This document shows, piece by piece, positions 53,123 through 63,739 of a stretch of DNA of 64,000 nt. The notes below the pieces were generated by a model, which was not told the origin of the DNA, ran no database searches, and was given only the letters and a program-made list of their open reading frames with translations. Numbering within the stretch: position 1 is the first letter of the stretch; the number at the start of each line of letters is the position of its first letter. Source of the DNA: Amanita rubescens (Eukaryota; Basidiomycota; Agaricomycetes; Agaricales; Amanitaceae); assembly GCA_015039365.1 (NCBI GenBank), contig WION01000116.1:1-64000 (forward strand). The letters run 5' to 3'. Made by a program: the position numbers and the translations under genes.

Positions 53123-55431
53123 ATGCCCTGGTTGTATCAGGACGGACCTACAGCCAGCAGTTCCATGAGGGGAACAATCGTTAACGGCGAGAAAGATCCG
53201 GTGAGTGGGCGTCTGATTCGTCTTGCATCTACTGATCTACATGTTCTTATTCTTCACAGGAGTTTACACTCTTGGATGATGTCGAGGAAGACAACGAAGG
53301 ATCAAACCGATGATCATGAGCTTTTAACCGCTCCGATACTGACACGCGATGCATATGTCGCCGTCGGCGGAGAAAGAAATATCGGTCAGTATGGTCTCAT
53401 GGGGAAAATCCTTGGCGTCGGGTCAGTACTAAGTGATGCGCACTGCGAAGGCCTTCATGCTTGAAACTTTTATTCAGATCAAAAGATGGCGTACGGTCCC
53501 TCGAGGACCCCAGACTGTACTTGAATACGGTGAGTATCAGCGCATCCAATGATATGTCATGCTGATGTGATCCCACAGAATACTCCTTTCTCAGCGGTGG
53601 TCTGCGGTGTCCAGGGCTCCGGAAAATCACACACGGTCTCTATTATTCTAGAATCGATGCTCGTGCCTCAATATACACCCATCGGATCATTAAAACAACC
53701 GCTGTCGGGTCTCGTCCTCCACTACGGCAATGGTGGTCCAAACGGGCTACCCAGCGAAGCGGCATATATTGGTGTTCCACGATCAAAGGGTATTAAAACG
53801 CCGAAAGTACGTGTCTATGTACCAAAGTCTTCTCTGGGAACGCGGAAACGCGTATACGCACCTCTCGGTGCAAATGTCACCATTGCGCCACTCTTGTTTG
53901 ACGAGAGCGAACTGGACGCTGAGGCGTTTCTCACCATGATGGCCATCGACTCACTTGAGTCTGCCCCATTATACATGCAGATTGTAATGGTATGTCTATT
54001 GACATTTATGTTGGAATCAAGCATAAACGCTAAATCTTCTTGCAGTCCATTCTTCGGGACCTTGGTGAAACATTCACTCTTGACCGGTTCAAAGCAGAAC
54101 TCGAAATACGAAAAAAAAGCTTTAACCCTGCACAACTTGCCGGGTTGGAACAAAGAATGGCGTTACTTAAAACGTTCTTGTTGCCGTGGGGCCGACAACA
54201 ACTGCGCTTTGCTCCTGGTCGTCTGACCATTGTGGATCTGACAGATACATTCATTGACGCTACATCGGCATGTAGTCTGTTCGAAATCGTCGTTCGCTTA
54301 TTTGTACGCGCCGAAGTCAACACCGGGAAAGTTCTCCTAGTCGACGAAGCGCACAAAGTTTGTCGTTATACATTATGACCTTTTCGGGTTCACAAATTCT
54401 TCTCTAGTATCTCGAGCGTGGAACGACAAATGGCCTCGTGAAGACATTGTTGACGTTGGTCCGTGAGCAGCGGCACCTGGCTATGAGGGTTCTCGTTAGT
54501 ACGCAAGGTGAAGAAAAGTTTTAGATCCTTCGCCCCACCTGACGCTGGCTCTAGAACCAACAGTCATTCCGCCTGTTATTCTGGACTTGTGTACCGTTAT
54601 GGTCTTACATCGCTTTTCCTCCCCGGAGTGGTGGGAGCATATAAAGCGACATGTTTCTGCACAAATATCCACTGAAGACGTCTTTGAAAAAATCGTTGGA
54701 CTAAAAGTAAGCAACAATCTGCTTTGGGAAGAATCTAGCTGACAATCCTCGAGACCGGCCAAGCAATGGTTTTGGCACCGTCAGGTCTAATACTAGACGG
54801 GAAAACTGTCGCTCAGATCGGGCGTCTCTACATCCTGATGAAAACCCGACGGCGTATTACGCTCGATGGTGGGACATCTGTCCTTACCATAGGCTCGACG
54901 ACGATTGTTCAATAACAGGATCCTTTGCTCGCAAGTTGCAGTGTTATGAACTGTTTTGTGATACAAAGATGAGTTCGGTAGATGGCTGATGTGACGTGTG
55001 TATCTTAGCTTTCCGCCGTTGGAAAATTTGACTGCTATTCTCAAGTGTTTGAGATGTCTTGTCCCCTGAACGAAGACGCCGTCGCTACTATCTCACCACC
55101 GCTGCCAGATCTGTCTTGGGACTCTTGGTATGGTCCACATCGACGTCTCAAACAACACTGTTGCGACAACAACGACAATCCAAACGTATTAAGGAGCGTG
55201 AGCTTAACAACCATATCATTGCGTTTGAGGGACCCAGTGAATTGAACTGGCGGAGTATAGAGAAAGATAAACAAGCCATGAATGGCACGAACATGCTTTG
55301 AAGGCCAAGCAGTATTGGCGCGGCGAAGGGAGCGGCACTCCGTGGCGGAAGATCCATCGTGAATTAAATGCAACCGCAAAGGAGTTCATACCAGAACGGT
55401 ACCCGAAAGTCGAGCCACAGATAATTGTCTA
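53123..55431 (+). pseudogene. HerA/FtsK-like P-loop ATPase gene, probably decaying
   Basis: From MPWLYQDGPTASS the gene reads through YVAVGGERNIGQYGLMGKIL to the Walker A GVQGSGKSHT (53612-53641), a linker, and LTIVDLTDTFIDATSA. The Walker B VLLVDEAHK follows, then REQRHLAMRVLVSTQ and LDLCTVMVLHRFSSPEWW. The last blocks match the sensor and HR segments of HerA-type ATPases, which pump or bind DNA or other polymers. Clean introns surround the Walker motifs. However, the frame between the first two exons fails, a 17-nt segment (gtgaag...tttag, 54508-54524) must be removed to continue, a TAA follows at about 54919, and a one-base shift near 55278 is needed to reach the plausible C-terminus (WRGEGSGTPWRKIHREL...EPQIIV) at 55431. 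I favour a pseudogene or a badly covered gene. Confidence 0.55.
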
Positions 55432-56104
55432 GTGATGTACTATCGATCGTTCGCTCCGCGGTATGTGAAAAGCTATTTATAGAAATATCCGACGCAGAGT
55501 CGTGACATAGAGCAAAGCGGGTTATACTGCTCTGGTAGGCTTCAGGTATGGCTGCGAACGAGATAACGAGGTTATTTTCCTGTTGGGGTATAAGCATGTC
55601 TCCGGTGTGGCGCTTTACCATGTTCCGACTTCCGAGAGCATCATGTTGATGTGTCGGCATTTGATAAAAATATACCGATGATACTGGTACCCCTTGATAC
55701 TTGCGTGTTTTTCCGTAGTATGTGCGTCTAGGGAACGAAGTATTTTATGAAAAATGTGTATGTGGGATCCCGCGAACTCGCCCAGACGGCCTAGAAACTG
55801 CTGGGTATTGTTATCCATGAACCCACGAAAGCTTGAACCACCTTCGATCGTGATTATCACCATTCACGGGCCGTAAAATTACACGCACCCCTTTTCGCAA
55901 TCAATGATTTGACGAACGTGCGTACCAACGCCAAGGCGCAAACGTCGCACACCCCGGCGCTTTTAACCTCCTCAAAGGCTCTCGAATATAGTAACCTTTA
56001 AAGGGACTCGGACAAATAAATAGGTTAATCGTGTACGACACTACCCTTACTTTAAGACCGCCACCCCTCATATGCATCACACTACCACTAACGTTATTAA
56101 CGGA
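55432..56104. other. intergenic; two unassigned minus ORFs
   Basis: Minus-strand ORFs 55863-55615 and 55660-55364 could be p parts of one small gene (starting MVIITIEGGSSFRGFMD), but they lie in different frames, and I recognise no family. An upstream ATG for the BTB gene at 56072 (plus) would add 11 residues in frame. Confidence 0.3.
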
Positions 56105-56845
56105 ATGCCCACTCGACACAAAGATTATTACTTTGAGGACATTATCTTCCTGGTAAACCAGTCGTGCAATGCTCCCTCTTATTCGTACTTAGCCTTCTGT
56201 TTGCAGGTAGAGGATCAGCTATTCAAAGTTCCGCGCCACTTGTTCCTCCAGGAGTCAGAAATATTCCGTGATATCCTCAGCTGTCCTGTACCTAAAGGTG
56301 CACGACCAGACGGATTATCAGATGATCAACCTCTACAACTGCAAGGCATTGCTGCCAAAGATTTTGTCCTTTTACTACAGTGCATGTACCCGATTTTGTT
56401 AGTCTTGCGAAATGATGCTCGTGCACATCAATGACGCAATTATAGGCACTTCACACAAAATCCGCAGTTCCCGGCATTCGAAAAGATGGAAGAATGGACA
56501 GCAGTGCTCGACCTCGCCAGTCGGTTCGAGATGACAAACATTAAACAAATAGCCACGGACAATCTGATTTCCATTATGGCGAGCAAGCCGGCTTTGCAGG
56601 CACACATGGGAAGAAAACATCATGTTAAGGAGTGGGTAATTTCTGGGCTCAATAAACTAATCCAGCGTGCAGAACCACTCAACAAGGAAGAAGCGGAATT
56701 GATTGGCACCGAAGACGCGTTGAAAGTCATGGCATTACGGGAAACCTGCGTGTACGACCCGTACAATTGCAGATGGACAAGAAGGGAAAGGGGGCAAGCA
56801 CCGTTAGATTTTTCGCAAGCGATCCGTCGGGGGTTCAGTCCATGA
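56105..56845 (+). CDS. BTB/POZ protein, second cluster copy 1
   Basis: Three exons (56105-56152, 56207-56397, 56446-56845), 212 aa. MPTRHKDYYFEDIIFL leads to VEDQLFKVPRHLFLQESEIF, DILSCPVPKGARPDG, LQGIAAKDFVLLLQCMYP. Then come MEEWTAVLDLASRFEMTNIK, HMGRKHHVKEWVISGLNKLI, VMALRET and a basic end (RWTRRERGQ). The Cys-rich tail of the first array is missing; RRERGQAPLDFS near the end is shared with the next two copies. A second in-frame ATG at 56072 is possible. Intact. Confidence 0.85.
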
Positions 56846-57627
56846 TTTGGGGCAGTCATGAATTTATGACAGATAAAATTGAGCTCGCACTGATGAAATT
56901 CGAAATGTTTGTACCAATATATTTATTCTTCGTTGGGAGCGTATCAGCGAGGCCGTCGCATAGTCGTTTTTCGATTCAATTCAAGAGGTTGAGCCCTAAG
57001 AGTCCTGTGAGCATCGACTGACGGTTCGTAAAACGCTTGCTTGTTTGAACGCGATGGAGGAAGTGCAAAATACCTTGTCAGTGCTATAGGCGCCGGTTAA
57101 TCGTGTTTTTGGCTTTGCCGTGTTGGTAGTACCGCACTCGCGTACTATAGACCGGGGCGGGGTGGAAAAGCTGGCAAAGTCACGTTCTGTACATGTTTCA
57201 CTTGGTCGCCGTTAGTGCTTCTTGAGTAATTACGGCATTGAGTTCGGATCCGTTTATATTCCCTTGCGCCAAGTGAAACCAATGGACCACCCTCAGCTCT
57301 GATGTAATGCGGCTTCTATGACTTTCTTTTTTTGGGGGGGGGATGTTGTGCTCGGGGTAATGTGATTCCTGCCGCGTGTTGCTTGGTTATATGCTGCCGA
57401 CGGCAATGTTATGAATGTTATAGATGTTATTTCACCCTTGAGGACGGTATTCATGAGCGTGAGGCCTTGAGGTGTCCAAATCTGAACGTTGCGCGACCTG
57501 CTGAGTCGGATGCGCCAATCAATCTCGAACGACGCGCCATCAATGCATCACGCGTCACGGATGATGCCGAAGCCGCTTCTTTTATTAACCATCTCTTGAG
57601 AAAGTACTTATATCCATTCACGAGAGG
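56846..57627. other. intergenic, no gene seen
   Basis: About 780 bp. ORF 57332-57682 overlaps the next gene's first exon in another frame and has no support. A G-run (ggggggggg) lies at about 57334-57342. Confidence 0.4.
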
Positions 57628-58364
57628 ATGGCGGAAGCAAAACCCGTTATGCACGACGAAGAATTCTACTTCCAGGATATAGTTATACAGGTGTGGAAGC
57701 AACATGCTTTCATCCTTACAATCTCTGCTAAGATAATGCCTACAGGTGGAGAATCGACTTTTCAAAGTTCCTCGTCGCGTCTTCATACAAGAGTCTCAAG
57801 TGTTCAGAGACATGTTTTCGTTACCCGTCCCAGAGGGGATCTTAGCGGATGGTACATCTGATAGCAAGCCTTTGAAACTGGATGGAATCATGGCGATCGA
57901 CTTCGTTCGATTGCTCCGATTCCTATTCCCTGCAAAGTAGGCATGTCATAAAGTCCACCCAAGTATATACTAATTTACGAAGACAACTTTATCCACTCAA
58001 GACTCTCGATGAGTGGACATCAGTCTTCAAGCTTGCCGCGTTATGGGATATGGAAGATGTAAAGGCAGAGGCGATACAGAAAATGACCCCATTACTCGAA
58101 AAGCAACCAGCAAAGCAAGTAAAATTATCGGTTGAACACGGAGTCATGGAATGGCTGGTACCTGGCCTTAACCGATTGGTGCAGCGCGTAGAGCCTTTGA
58201 ATAAGGACGATATCGATTTAATTGGCTTGGATTACGCACTCCAGATCATGACTCTTCGTGAAGACTGCTGTCATAGCTCAGGCTCTTGGAGCGTTCAGCG
58301 ACGGGGAGAGGTTCCACTGGACTTCGCTAAAGAAATCCAAGTTCGCTTCAACATTCGTCAGTGA
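57628..58364 (+). CDS. BTB/POZ protein, second cluster copy 2
   Basis: Three exons (57628-57690, 57746-57936, 57983-58364), 211 aa. MAEAKPVMHDEEFYFQDIVIQ, then VENRLFKVPRRVFIQESQVF, DMFSLPVPEGILADG, LDGIMAIDFVRLLRFLFP, LDEWTSVFKLAALWDMEDVK, EKQPAKQVKLSVEHGVMEW, IMTLREDCC and a short basic end. About 70 percent similar to the next copy over exons 2 and 3; a tandem duplicate. Donor of intron 1 is gtgtgg (weak). Confidence 0.85.
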
Positions 58365-58725
58365 TATGTACAAGTACGCAATTGTAGCGGTTTAGGCCGG
58401 TCACCAAATGGAACTCGGTGCCAACTGCTACATGTTCACTTATCTGCTTCTACGATCTGACCCGCCCTTCCGGAATTCTGAGGCTGAGTACTGAGTTCTC
58501 GAATTCTACTTCTGAATCTATTAGATAAATAAATACAAACAATTTACTTCCTCGCAGCCGCCGCACACTGCGCGAGCACACTAATGGACAGCCTTGAGGC
58601 CTTCTTGCTCTTTGCGCAGCATTTTACGTTTCACGCACAGTGGATGTCTGGGAACAATAGTACGAAGTGGCCTTGTATAAAGATCGATAAGCGCTACCTC
58701 GGTCGCCACCATTCACGCAACAATC
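58365..58725. other. intergenic, no gene seen
   Basis: About 360 bp between tandem BTB genes; the last 100 bp presumably hold the promoter. No repeat found. Confidence 0.35.
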
Positions 58726-59496
58726 ATGGCGACGTTACCTATGAGTAAAGCCGCTATCTTTCATGACGAAGAATTCTATTTGCACGATATAATATTTCAG
58801 GTTCGTATAAGTATCACACTGCTCCACCTATCTTTAAATATTTGTCCTGCCTACAGGTTGAGAATAGACTCTTCAAAGTTCCTCGCCAACTATTCGTGCA
58901 CCAATCTCAAGTATTTCGAGACATGCTCTCATTGCCTGTCCCACCGGGTACCAAAGCGGATGGTACATCCGATGACCAACCTTTGACACTGGATGGAATC
59001 ACGGCAATCGATTTTATCCGATTACTTAGGTACTTAATCCCAATCAAGTATGTAAAGCACTGGTTTTTTTCAAATATGTGCTGATTATTATTTATGAAGA
59101 CAATCTTCTGATTCGCACCCGCTGACGACACTCGACGAATGGTCATCAGTCTTCCAGCTTGCTGCGTTATGGGATATGGAAGATGTGAAGGAAGAGGCAG
59201 TAGAGAAAATGACTCCGCTGCTCGAAAATCAACCAGCGAAACAAGTAAAATTATCACTTGAACATGACGTGGGGGAATGGCTTATACCGGGCCTTCAACG
59301 ATTGGTGCAACGCGCAGAGCCTCTGAACAGAGACGATTTCGCCTTGATTGGTTTGGACTATGCGCTCAAGGTAATGGCGCTTCGTGAAGATTGCTGCTAT
59401 GATCGTTCATATTATCGGTGGGCGATTTCCAAACGAGGAGTGGCGGGGGTAGACGTGTCTGCAGAGATCAGGACTCGTTTCGGTTTTCGTTCGTAA
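58726..59496 (+). CDS. BTB/POZ protein, second cluster copy 3
   Basis: Three exons (58726-58800, 58857-59047, 59100-59496), 220 aa. MATLPMSKAAIFHDEEFYLH, VENRLFKVPRQLFVHQSQVF, DMLSLPVPPGTKADG, LDGITAIDFIRLLRYLIP, LDEWSSVFQLAALWDMEDVK, ENQPAKQVKLSLEHDVGEW, VMALREDCCYDRS, then ISKRGVAGVDVSAEIRTRF. Same intron positions as copies 1 and 2. Intact. Confidence 0.85.
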
Positions 59497-59857
59497 CCCT
59501 GCATATGTACAGTAGTAAACGTTTAAACTGATCGACATGCACATGGACTCGTTTCGGCAAGGATATGCGACCTTTAGCATCTGTGTGACAGGTATTAATT
59601 GATATTACAAACGGCCAACTGATCATTTATCAAATCGACTTTATCTCGTAATTTAAGCCAATCGCCACATCGACAAATCCGCCAATCTTTAAGCTTACGA
59701 TTCTTTCCAATCGCAGCGACATGAAACTGCGGAGAAGTGAGCCTGGGTATATCTTGCCTAGTGTGGTAGATAACACTACTATTAAAAGGCGAACACGGAC
59801 TTCTCAAACACGTGTCGGATCTCTTAGCATCCTCCCAGCTCCGCAAGTGCATGAGAG
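59497..59857. promoter_or_regulatory. intergenic; upstream block shared with the 61304 gene
   Basis: The last 110 bp (cttgcctagtg, gtagataaca, aggcgaaca, cctcccagctc) recur before the paralog at 61304 (cctgcctagtg, gtagataaca, aggcgaaca, cgtcccagctc). The two genes therefore duplicated together with their promoters. Confidence 0.55.
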
Positions 59858-60653
59858 ATGACTAGGAAGAACCGTCGATCTCAGGCTATGCACGACGATG
59901 ACTCGATGAAAGACACACCTCCGAGTTACTACGGTGACTACCAGAAACACCCTATATTTTATACGGAGGATGTTTTCTTTGAGGCAAGCACTGGATGCGA
60001 GTGGCGCGGCTTGACCATTATGCTGACTATCCAAAATCAGATCGACAATACCATATTTAAGTTCCCAAAATATCACCTGAGGGATTCTCCAGTATTTGAA
60101 CGGATCTTCAAGTTCGCGGCGCTCGAAGATGACGTGGAGATTAGCGGAGCTGGAACAGCACAAGACCCTTTCGGTTGCTCGACGATAGATAAGAGGGCGC
60201 TTGAATCATTTCTGGCTCTCCAGAGAACAGCGTACGTAGTAATTATTATGGCGCCAGCTCTGCACCGTCTAACGTATACTTCCTCGCAGAGTCTATGATC
60301 AAGGGCCTGCCATTGTCGGGAAAGGAGAATGGCTTGACATTTTAAAAGTGTCATACTTTTGGAAGATGGACAAGTTGGGCAAGTTCACAGTGGACCAGCT
60401 GAGCAAGATGCAAATAGGAGGCGTCGAGAAATTAAAGCTTGCGAAGCGATACGATATCCGGGATAAAGAGTGGAAGCTAACGGCAATTCGAGAATTGATA
60501 AAGACGAATATAGATTTCTCAGAAGCCGACGTGCAGGAAATCGGGGTGGATGTCGTATTAAGGATATGCGAGCTACGTGGCATGGCTAGCCAGCGCCTTT
60601 TATTTCCCGTGTCTGACTCGAACATAAAGAAAGTGTTTCCTGAACTTCTTTAA
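59858..60653 (+). CDS. divergent BTB-like protein, third subfamily copy 1
   Basis: Three exons (59858-59983, 60041-60231, 60290-60653), 226 aa. The N-terminus has YYGDYQKHPIFYTEDVFFE; after the first intron IDNTIFKFPKYHLRDSPVFE, an acidic loop and SGAGTAQDPFGCSTIDK. Then come WLDILKVSYFWKMDKLGK, QLSKMQIGGVEKLKLAKRYD, LTAIRELIK, ADVQEIGVDVVLRICELRGM. The plan (strand, F-K-x-P-x-x-L, EW, L.A..Y, LRICELR) follows the BTB family but sequence identity is low. The first intron has a GC donor (gcaagc) shared with the paralog at 61304. Intact. Confidence 0.8.
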
Positions 60654-60663
60654 TACTGTATTT

Positions 60664-60972
60664 AGCGTACCAGTGTAATAGTAGTTGGGCATCTTGTCGA
60701 GAAACATCCGAAACGAATTCAATGTCCAATGAATTGCGAGACATCATAGGAAAATCTGAAGAGTTAAATATAATGTGGAGGGACAGCTCGCGCATTCTCT
60801 TAGCGCAGTGTGACGGTCGAATACTGGGGACGTGAACATGGGCCGTGTACTCACTGAAGCCACTGCGAGTCTTCACGTGAATGTTTCCGCTGTGAACATT
60901 CATGTTGGAGTATTCAGCAACGAAGAGAGGTTTTCCAGAAAGATCATGCCTCATTTCAATATTCATCTGCAT
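60664..60972 (-). other. unassigned 128-codon ORF (runs to 60586)
   Basis: An ATG at 60972 opens MQMNIEMRHDLSGKPLFVAE and onward, with ordinary composition, but the frame overlaps the 3' end of the BTB-like gene on the other strand. No family recognised; may be chance or a small antisense gene. Confidence 0.2.
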
Positions 60973-61303
60973 GGAAAGTCGTAATCTTTCGGGCTTATTA
61001 ACAGTAAGTCATCGATAGGAGGCTTCGCGTGGGGTCTGAGGGACCTTCTCCCTGATTTAGTTCTCGAATGGATGCGCGACTACTGCGACTAGCAAGTGAA
61101 TTGCAACCGTTGGTCGAGGCGGTCGAGGCAATTCCATATCTTCCGAATCCAGTTTCCATGTCCCAGTTTTTTAATTGACACCGCTAATCTCCGGAGGAGA
61201 TAGGGCGTAACCTGCCTAGTGCAGTAGATAACATCATCAGAAGGCGAACATGCAACATACACGTGTGCTATACCTTGACATCGTCCCAGCTCTACAAGAG
61301 TGC
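60973..61303. promoter_or_regulatory. upstream region of the 61304 gene
   Basis: Contains the duplicated block described at 59497-59857 between about 61200 and 61300. No gene seen. Confidence 0.45.
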
Positions 61304-62115
61304 ATGACAGAGAAGATGTCCCAGAATCGCTGTCAATTCGGGCACGGTTTCGGATGGAAAGACTCGCTTCTGAGTTTTGGCTTCGTTCAGGACCTCCAGA
61401 AATCCCGGGTATATACCAGGGACGTGTACTTTGAGGCAAGGGGATACGAGTGGCAGCTTTGAGGCGATTGCTGATGTTCTCCCAAACCAGCTCAACCATA
61501 CACTTTTCAAATTCCCGATGTATTATCTTATCGACTCCGGAGTGTTTGAACGGATCTTAATTCGACAGATCCTCGGACGAGGAGAGGTGGAAGATGTGGC
61601 AGTTGGTGGAGCTGGAACGCTACAAAATCCTTTCACGTGTACCAAAATAAACGAAAGGGCACGTAAATCATTTTTAACTCTCCGGAAAACAGCGTACGCA
61701 CGCAAAAACACCTGTTTTACTATTCTCACAGCTCATTTCTTGCAGAATCTATGATCAGACGCCACCCTTCTCTTCGAAAGAGGAATGGGTAGACATACTA
61801 AAAGTGTCGTACTTCTGGCAGATGGAAAAGATGGGCAAGTTTGCGGTCAGACAGTTAAGCAAAATGCAGTTGGGAGGAATTGAGAAATTGAAGCTGGCGA
61901 AGCAATTCGGTATATGGGATAAAGAGTGGCGGCTTTCAGCTATCCGAGAGCTCATAAAGAGGACGAATTTACGACTGGCAGAAGATAATGTGGCGGAAAT
62001 TGGGGTTAACACAGCATTGAGGATCTACAAGCTACAAGGGATGGCTAGCCAGCGCTTGTGGTTGTTCCCTGTGACTGACGTCGACATAAAGAAGGAATTT
62101 CCTGAGCTTTCCTAG
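61304..62115 (+). CDS. divergent BTB-like protein, third subfamily copy 2
   Basis: Three exons (61304-61435, 61491-61693, 61746-62115), 234 aa. MTEKMSQNRCQFGHGFGWKD ... VYTRDVYFE, then LNHTLFKFPMYYLIDSGVFE, GGAGTLQNPFTCTKINERAR, WVDILKVSYFWQMEKMGK, QLSKMQLGGIEKLKLAKQFG, LSAIRELIKRTN and LRIYKLQGMASQRLW. The first intron (55 nt, GC donor gcaagg) contains an in-frame stop, so it must be spliced. This supports the GC-AG intron in the paralog too. An in-frame upstream ATG at 61250 would add 18 residues. Intact. Confidence 0.8.
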
Positions 62116-62713
62116 TTCTGTAATCAGATATCTGTTGTATCTCACAAAAACGATTTCTTACCTATTACCACGGCTTGTTCCTGTCGATATCCTTGAGCGG
62201 CGTCATCTCCATCGAAGCAGCGGATTTCTTGACTCGTAATTGCAGCAGGGAAAAGCGTTCACTATCCATCCCTCATGGATTCGAAGTGGATCTTGCAGCT
62301 GATTCCGTCGTGATACTGTCCATTACTTTGCTTTCTTGACGACGCGTCAGTGAAGGTAAACCGCTGCACGAGGACTGCCGAAAAAAAGATGAGGTTACGC
62401 GGAAAAATGCAGAAGCAACGAATCTTGCGATTTGGGCGCCCGAACCATGGTCCTCGGGCCTGCTAGACATTCTCGGCAGGCCATCCCACGAAAGTTTTAG
62501 GAGTCGACGCGCAGGAAATCAAGATAATAGCATTAATGATTCATGAGTTACATGGATGGTGCGTTTCATGAGCTTTCCCAGTACCATAATGAGTTCGCCA
62601 TTGCCACAGTAACCATGTATAACGACCCTACTTAAAAATATGTATCCGACAAGTCAGCGCATGATTAATGACGGAAAAGAGGTTTCTTACCCATTCCCAG
62701 CCTCTCGCATGCA
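62116..62713. other. intergenic with a diverged copy of part of the next gene
   Basis: Apart from the fragment listed separately (62255-62350), no gene or element is seen in about 600 bp. Confidence 0.4.
62255..62350 (-). pseudogene. diverged partial duplicate of the 62.7-63.6 kb gene
   Basis: The minus strand reads TRRQESKVMDSITTE, closely matching TRRQESKDVMHTITTL of the gene at 62714-63565. It drifts off on both sides and keeps no ORF beyond about 30 codons. Probably a duplication scar. Confidence 0.55.
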
Positions 62714-63565
62714 TCACGAATATTCTTCCGTGACAAACTCGCCTGAATGATGCGAGGAGATATACGAATAATCAAGATCATCTGGATTCCCCGAGTCGAT
62801 GTACTCGAGCCCCGTTATCCCCGTCGAAGAACCGGCACTTCCTGACGTCCGAGATCTCGGGACTGCAACTGGAGATATATGTGTCGCCATCCGTTCCTCA
62901 TGAATCCGATGCAGGTGCCGCAACCGATCCCGTAACGTCGTAATGGTATGCATTACATCTTTGCTTTCTTGACGACGCGTGTCGTCGCGATAGTGAAGGT
63001 CTTGAGATAGCAAATTAAGCTTGCGTGAAATCTCTTTATAGCCCCGGAGTCTCTTGGATGCTTTCCGTGCCTGCGACCTTGAGGCAGAAAGCTCGACTCT
63101 AGGAGGGTAACGAGAAGATGTGGCGACCGGGCTCACGGGGGCAGGTGTGAGTCTTCTGGGTGGAGCCAGAAACTGGGGTGATGCGGGCTTCCGCAAGTCG
63201 TTAGCGGGATCGGAACCTTGCAAACGCACGAGACGTTCTGGACCAGAGACCTGAACAGTCCTGGGAGGCCCACCGATAGGAGGTTCTCCACGAATTTCTT
63301 CTTCGTCATCTAGAAAGTCCAAGAGTGATGCGCTGATAGAAGTCTGCGATACAATGGATAGCGTCGTGGTTGATAGATCACTGGACGAGGACGAATCGGA
63401 CGAGAACTCCAAAGAAACAGGCGATGGTGTCGATATCAATACGGGAGAGTTTTGTGGTCTCTGGACTACCTGTTCCGCGCGCCGTGTCCTCGAAACTGAC
63501 GTCTCGGGCGGCGATGGATGAAAAAGAGACGAATCGTCAGTTTCATTGTCTTCAGCCCAAATCAT
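62714..63565 (-). CDS. unrecognised Ser/Pro-rich protein with a helical core
   Basis: Single uninterrupted frame of 283 aa from MIWAEDNETDDSS. The first 170 residues are Ser/Pro-rich and probably disordered (SSDSSSSSDLSTTTLSI). Residues about 165-230 are basic and helix-forming (SQARKASKRLRGYKEISRKL, VMHTITTLRDRLRHLHRIHE), followed by an acidic, Tyr-rich end (DDLDYSYIS). No domain recognised. It is 174 bp from a divergent gene on the right. Confidence 0.6.
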   Translation of the reverse strand: MIWAEDNETDDSSLFHPSPPETSVSRTRRAEQVVQRPQNSPVLISTPSPVSLEFSSDSSSSSDLSTTTLSIVSQTSISASLLDFLDDEEEIRGEPPIGGPPRTVQVSGPERLVRLQGSDPANDLRKPASPQFLAPPRRLTPAPVSPVATSSRYPPRVELSASRSQARKASKRLRGYKEISRKLNLLSQDLHYRDDTRRQESKDVMHTITTLRDRLRHLHRIHEERMATHISPVAVPRSRTSGSAGSSTGITGLEYIDSGNPDDLDYSYISSHHSGEFVTEEYS

Positions 63566-63739
63566 CGTCGTCTCCTGGCCAGTACAAGATTTTTCAAATA
63601 TCCTCGAAAGTAACGGAGCAAGAGCAAGCAGGAGAGATGCGCGCAGCTACCCCACCCCACCAGGATTCATCGTGGCCGACATGAGAGCAGAGTCCAAGGT
63701 GGACCAAACATAACCAACTCCAGCCCTTGTTGGCACGCG
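63566..63739. promoter_or_regulatory. short divergent intergenic region
   Basis: 174 bp between two opposed starts (63565 minus, 63740 plus), likely a shared promoter. No TATA box seen. Confidence 0.35.

Noticed and set aside
57332..57682. Plus ORF with a Cys-rich start
   Set aside because: Overlaps exon 1 of a well-supported BTB gene in another frame and begins in a G-run.
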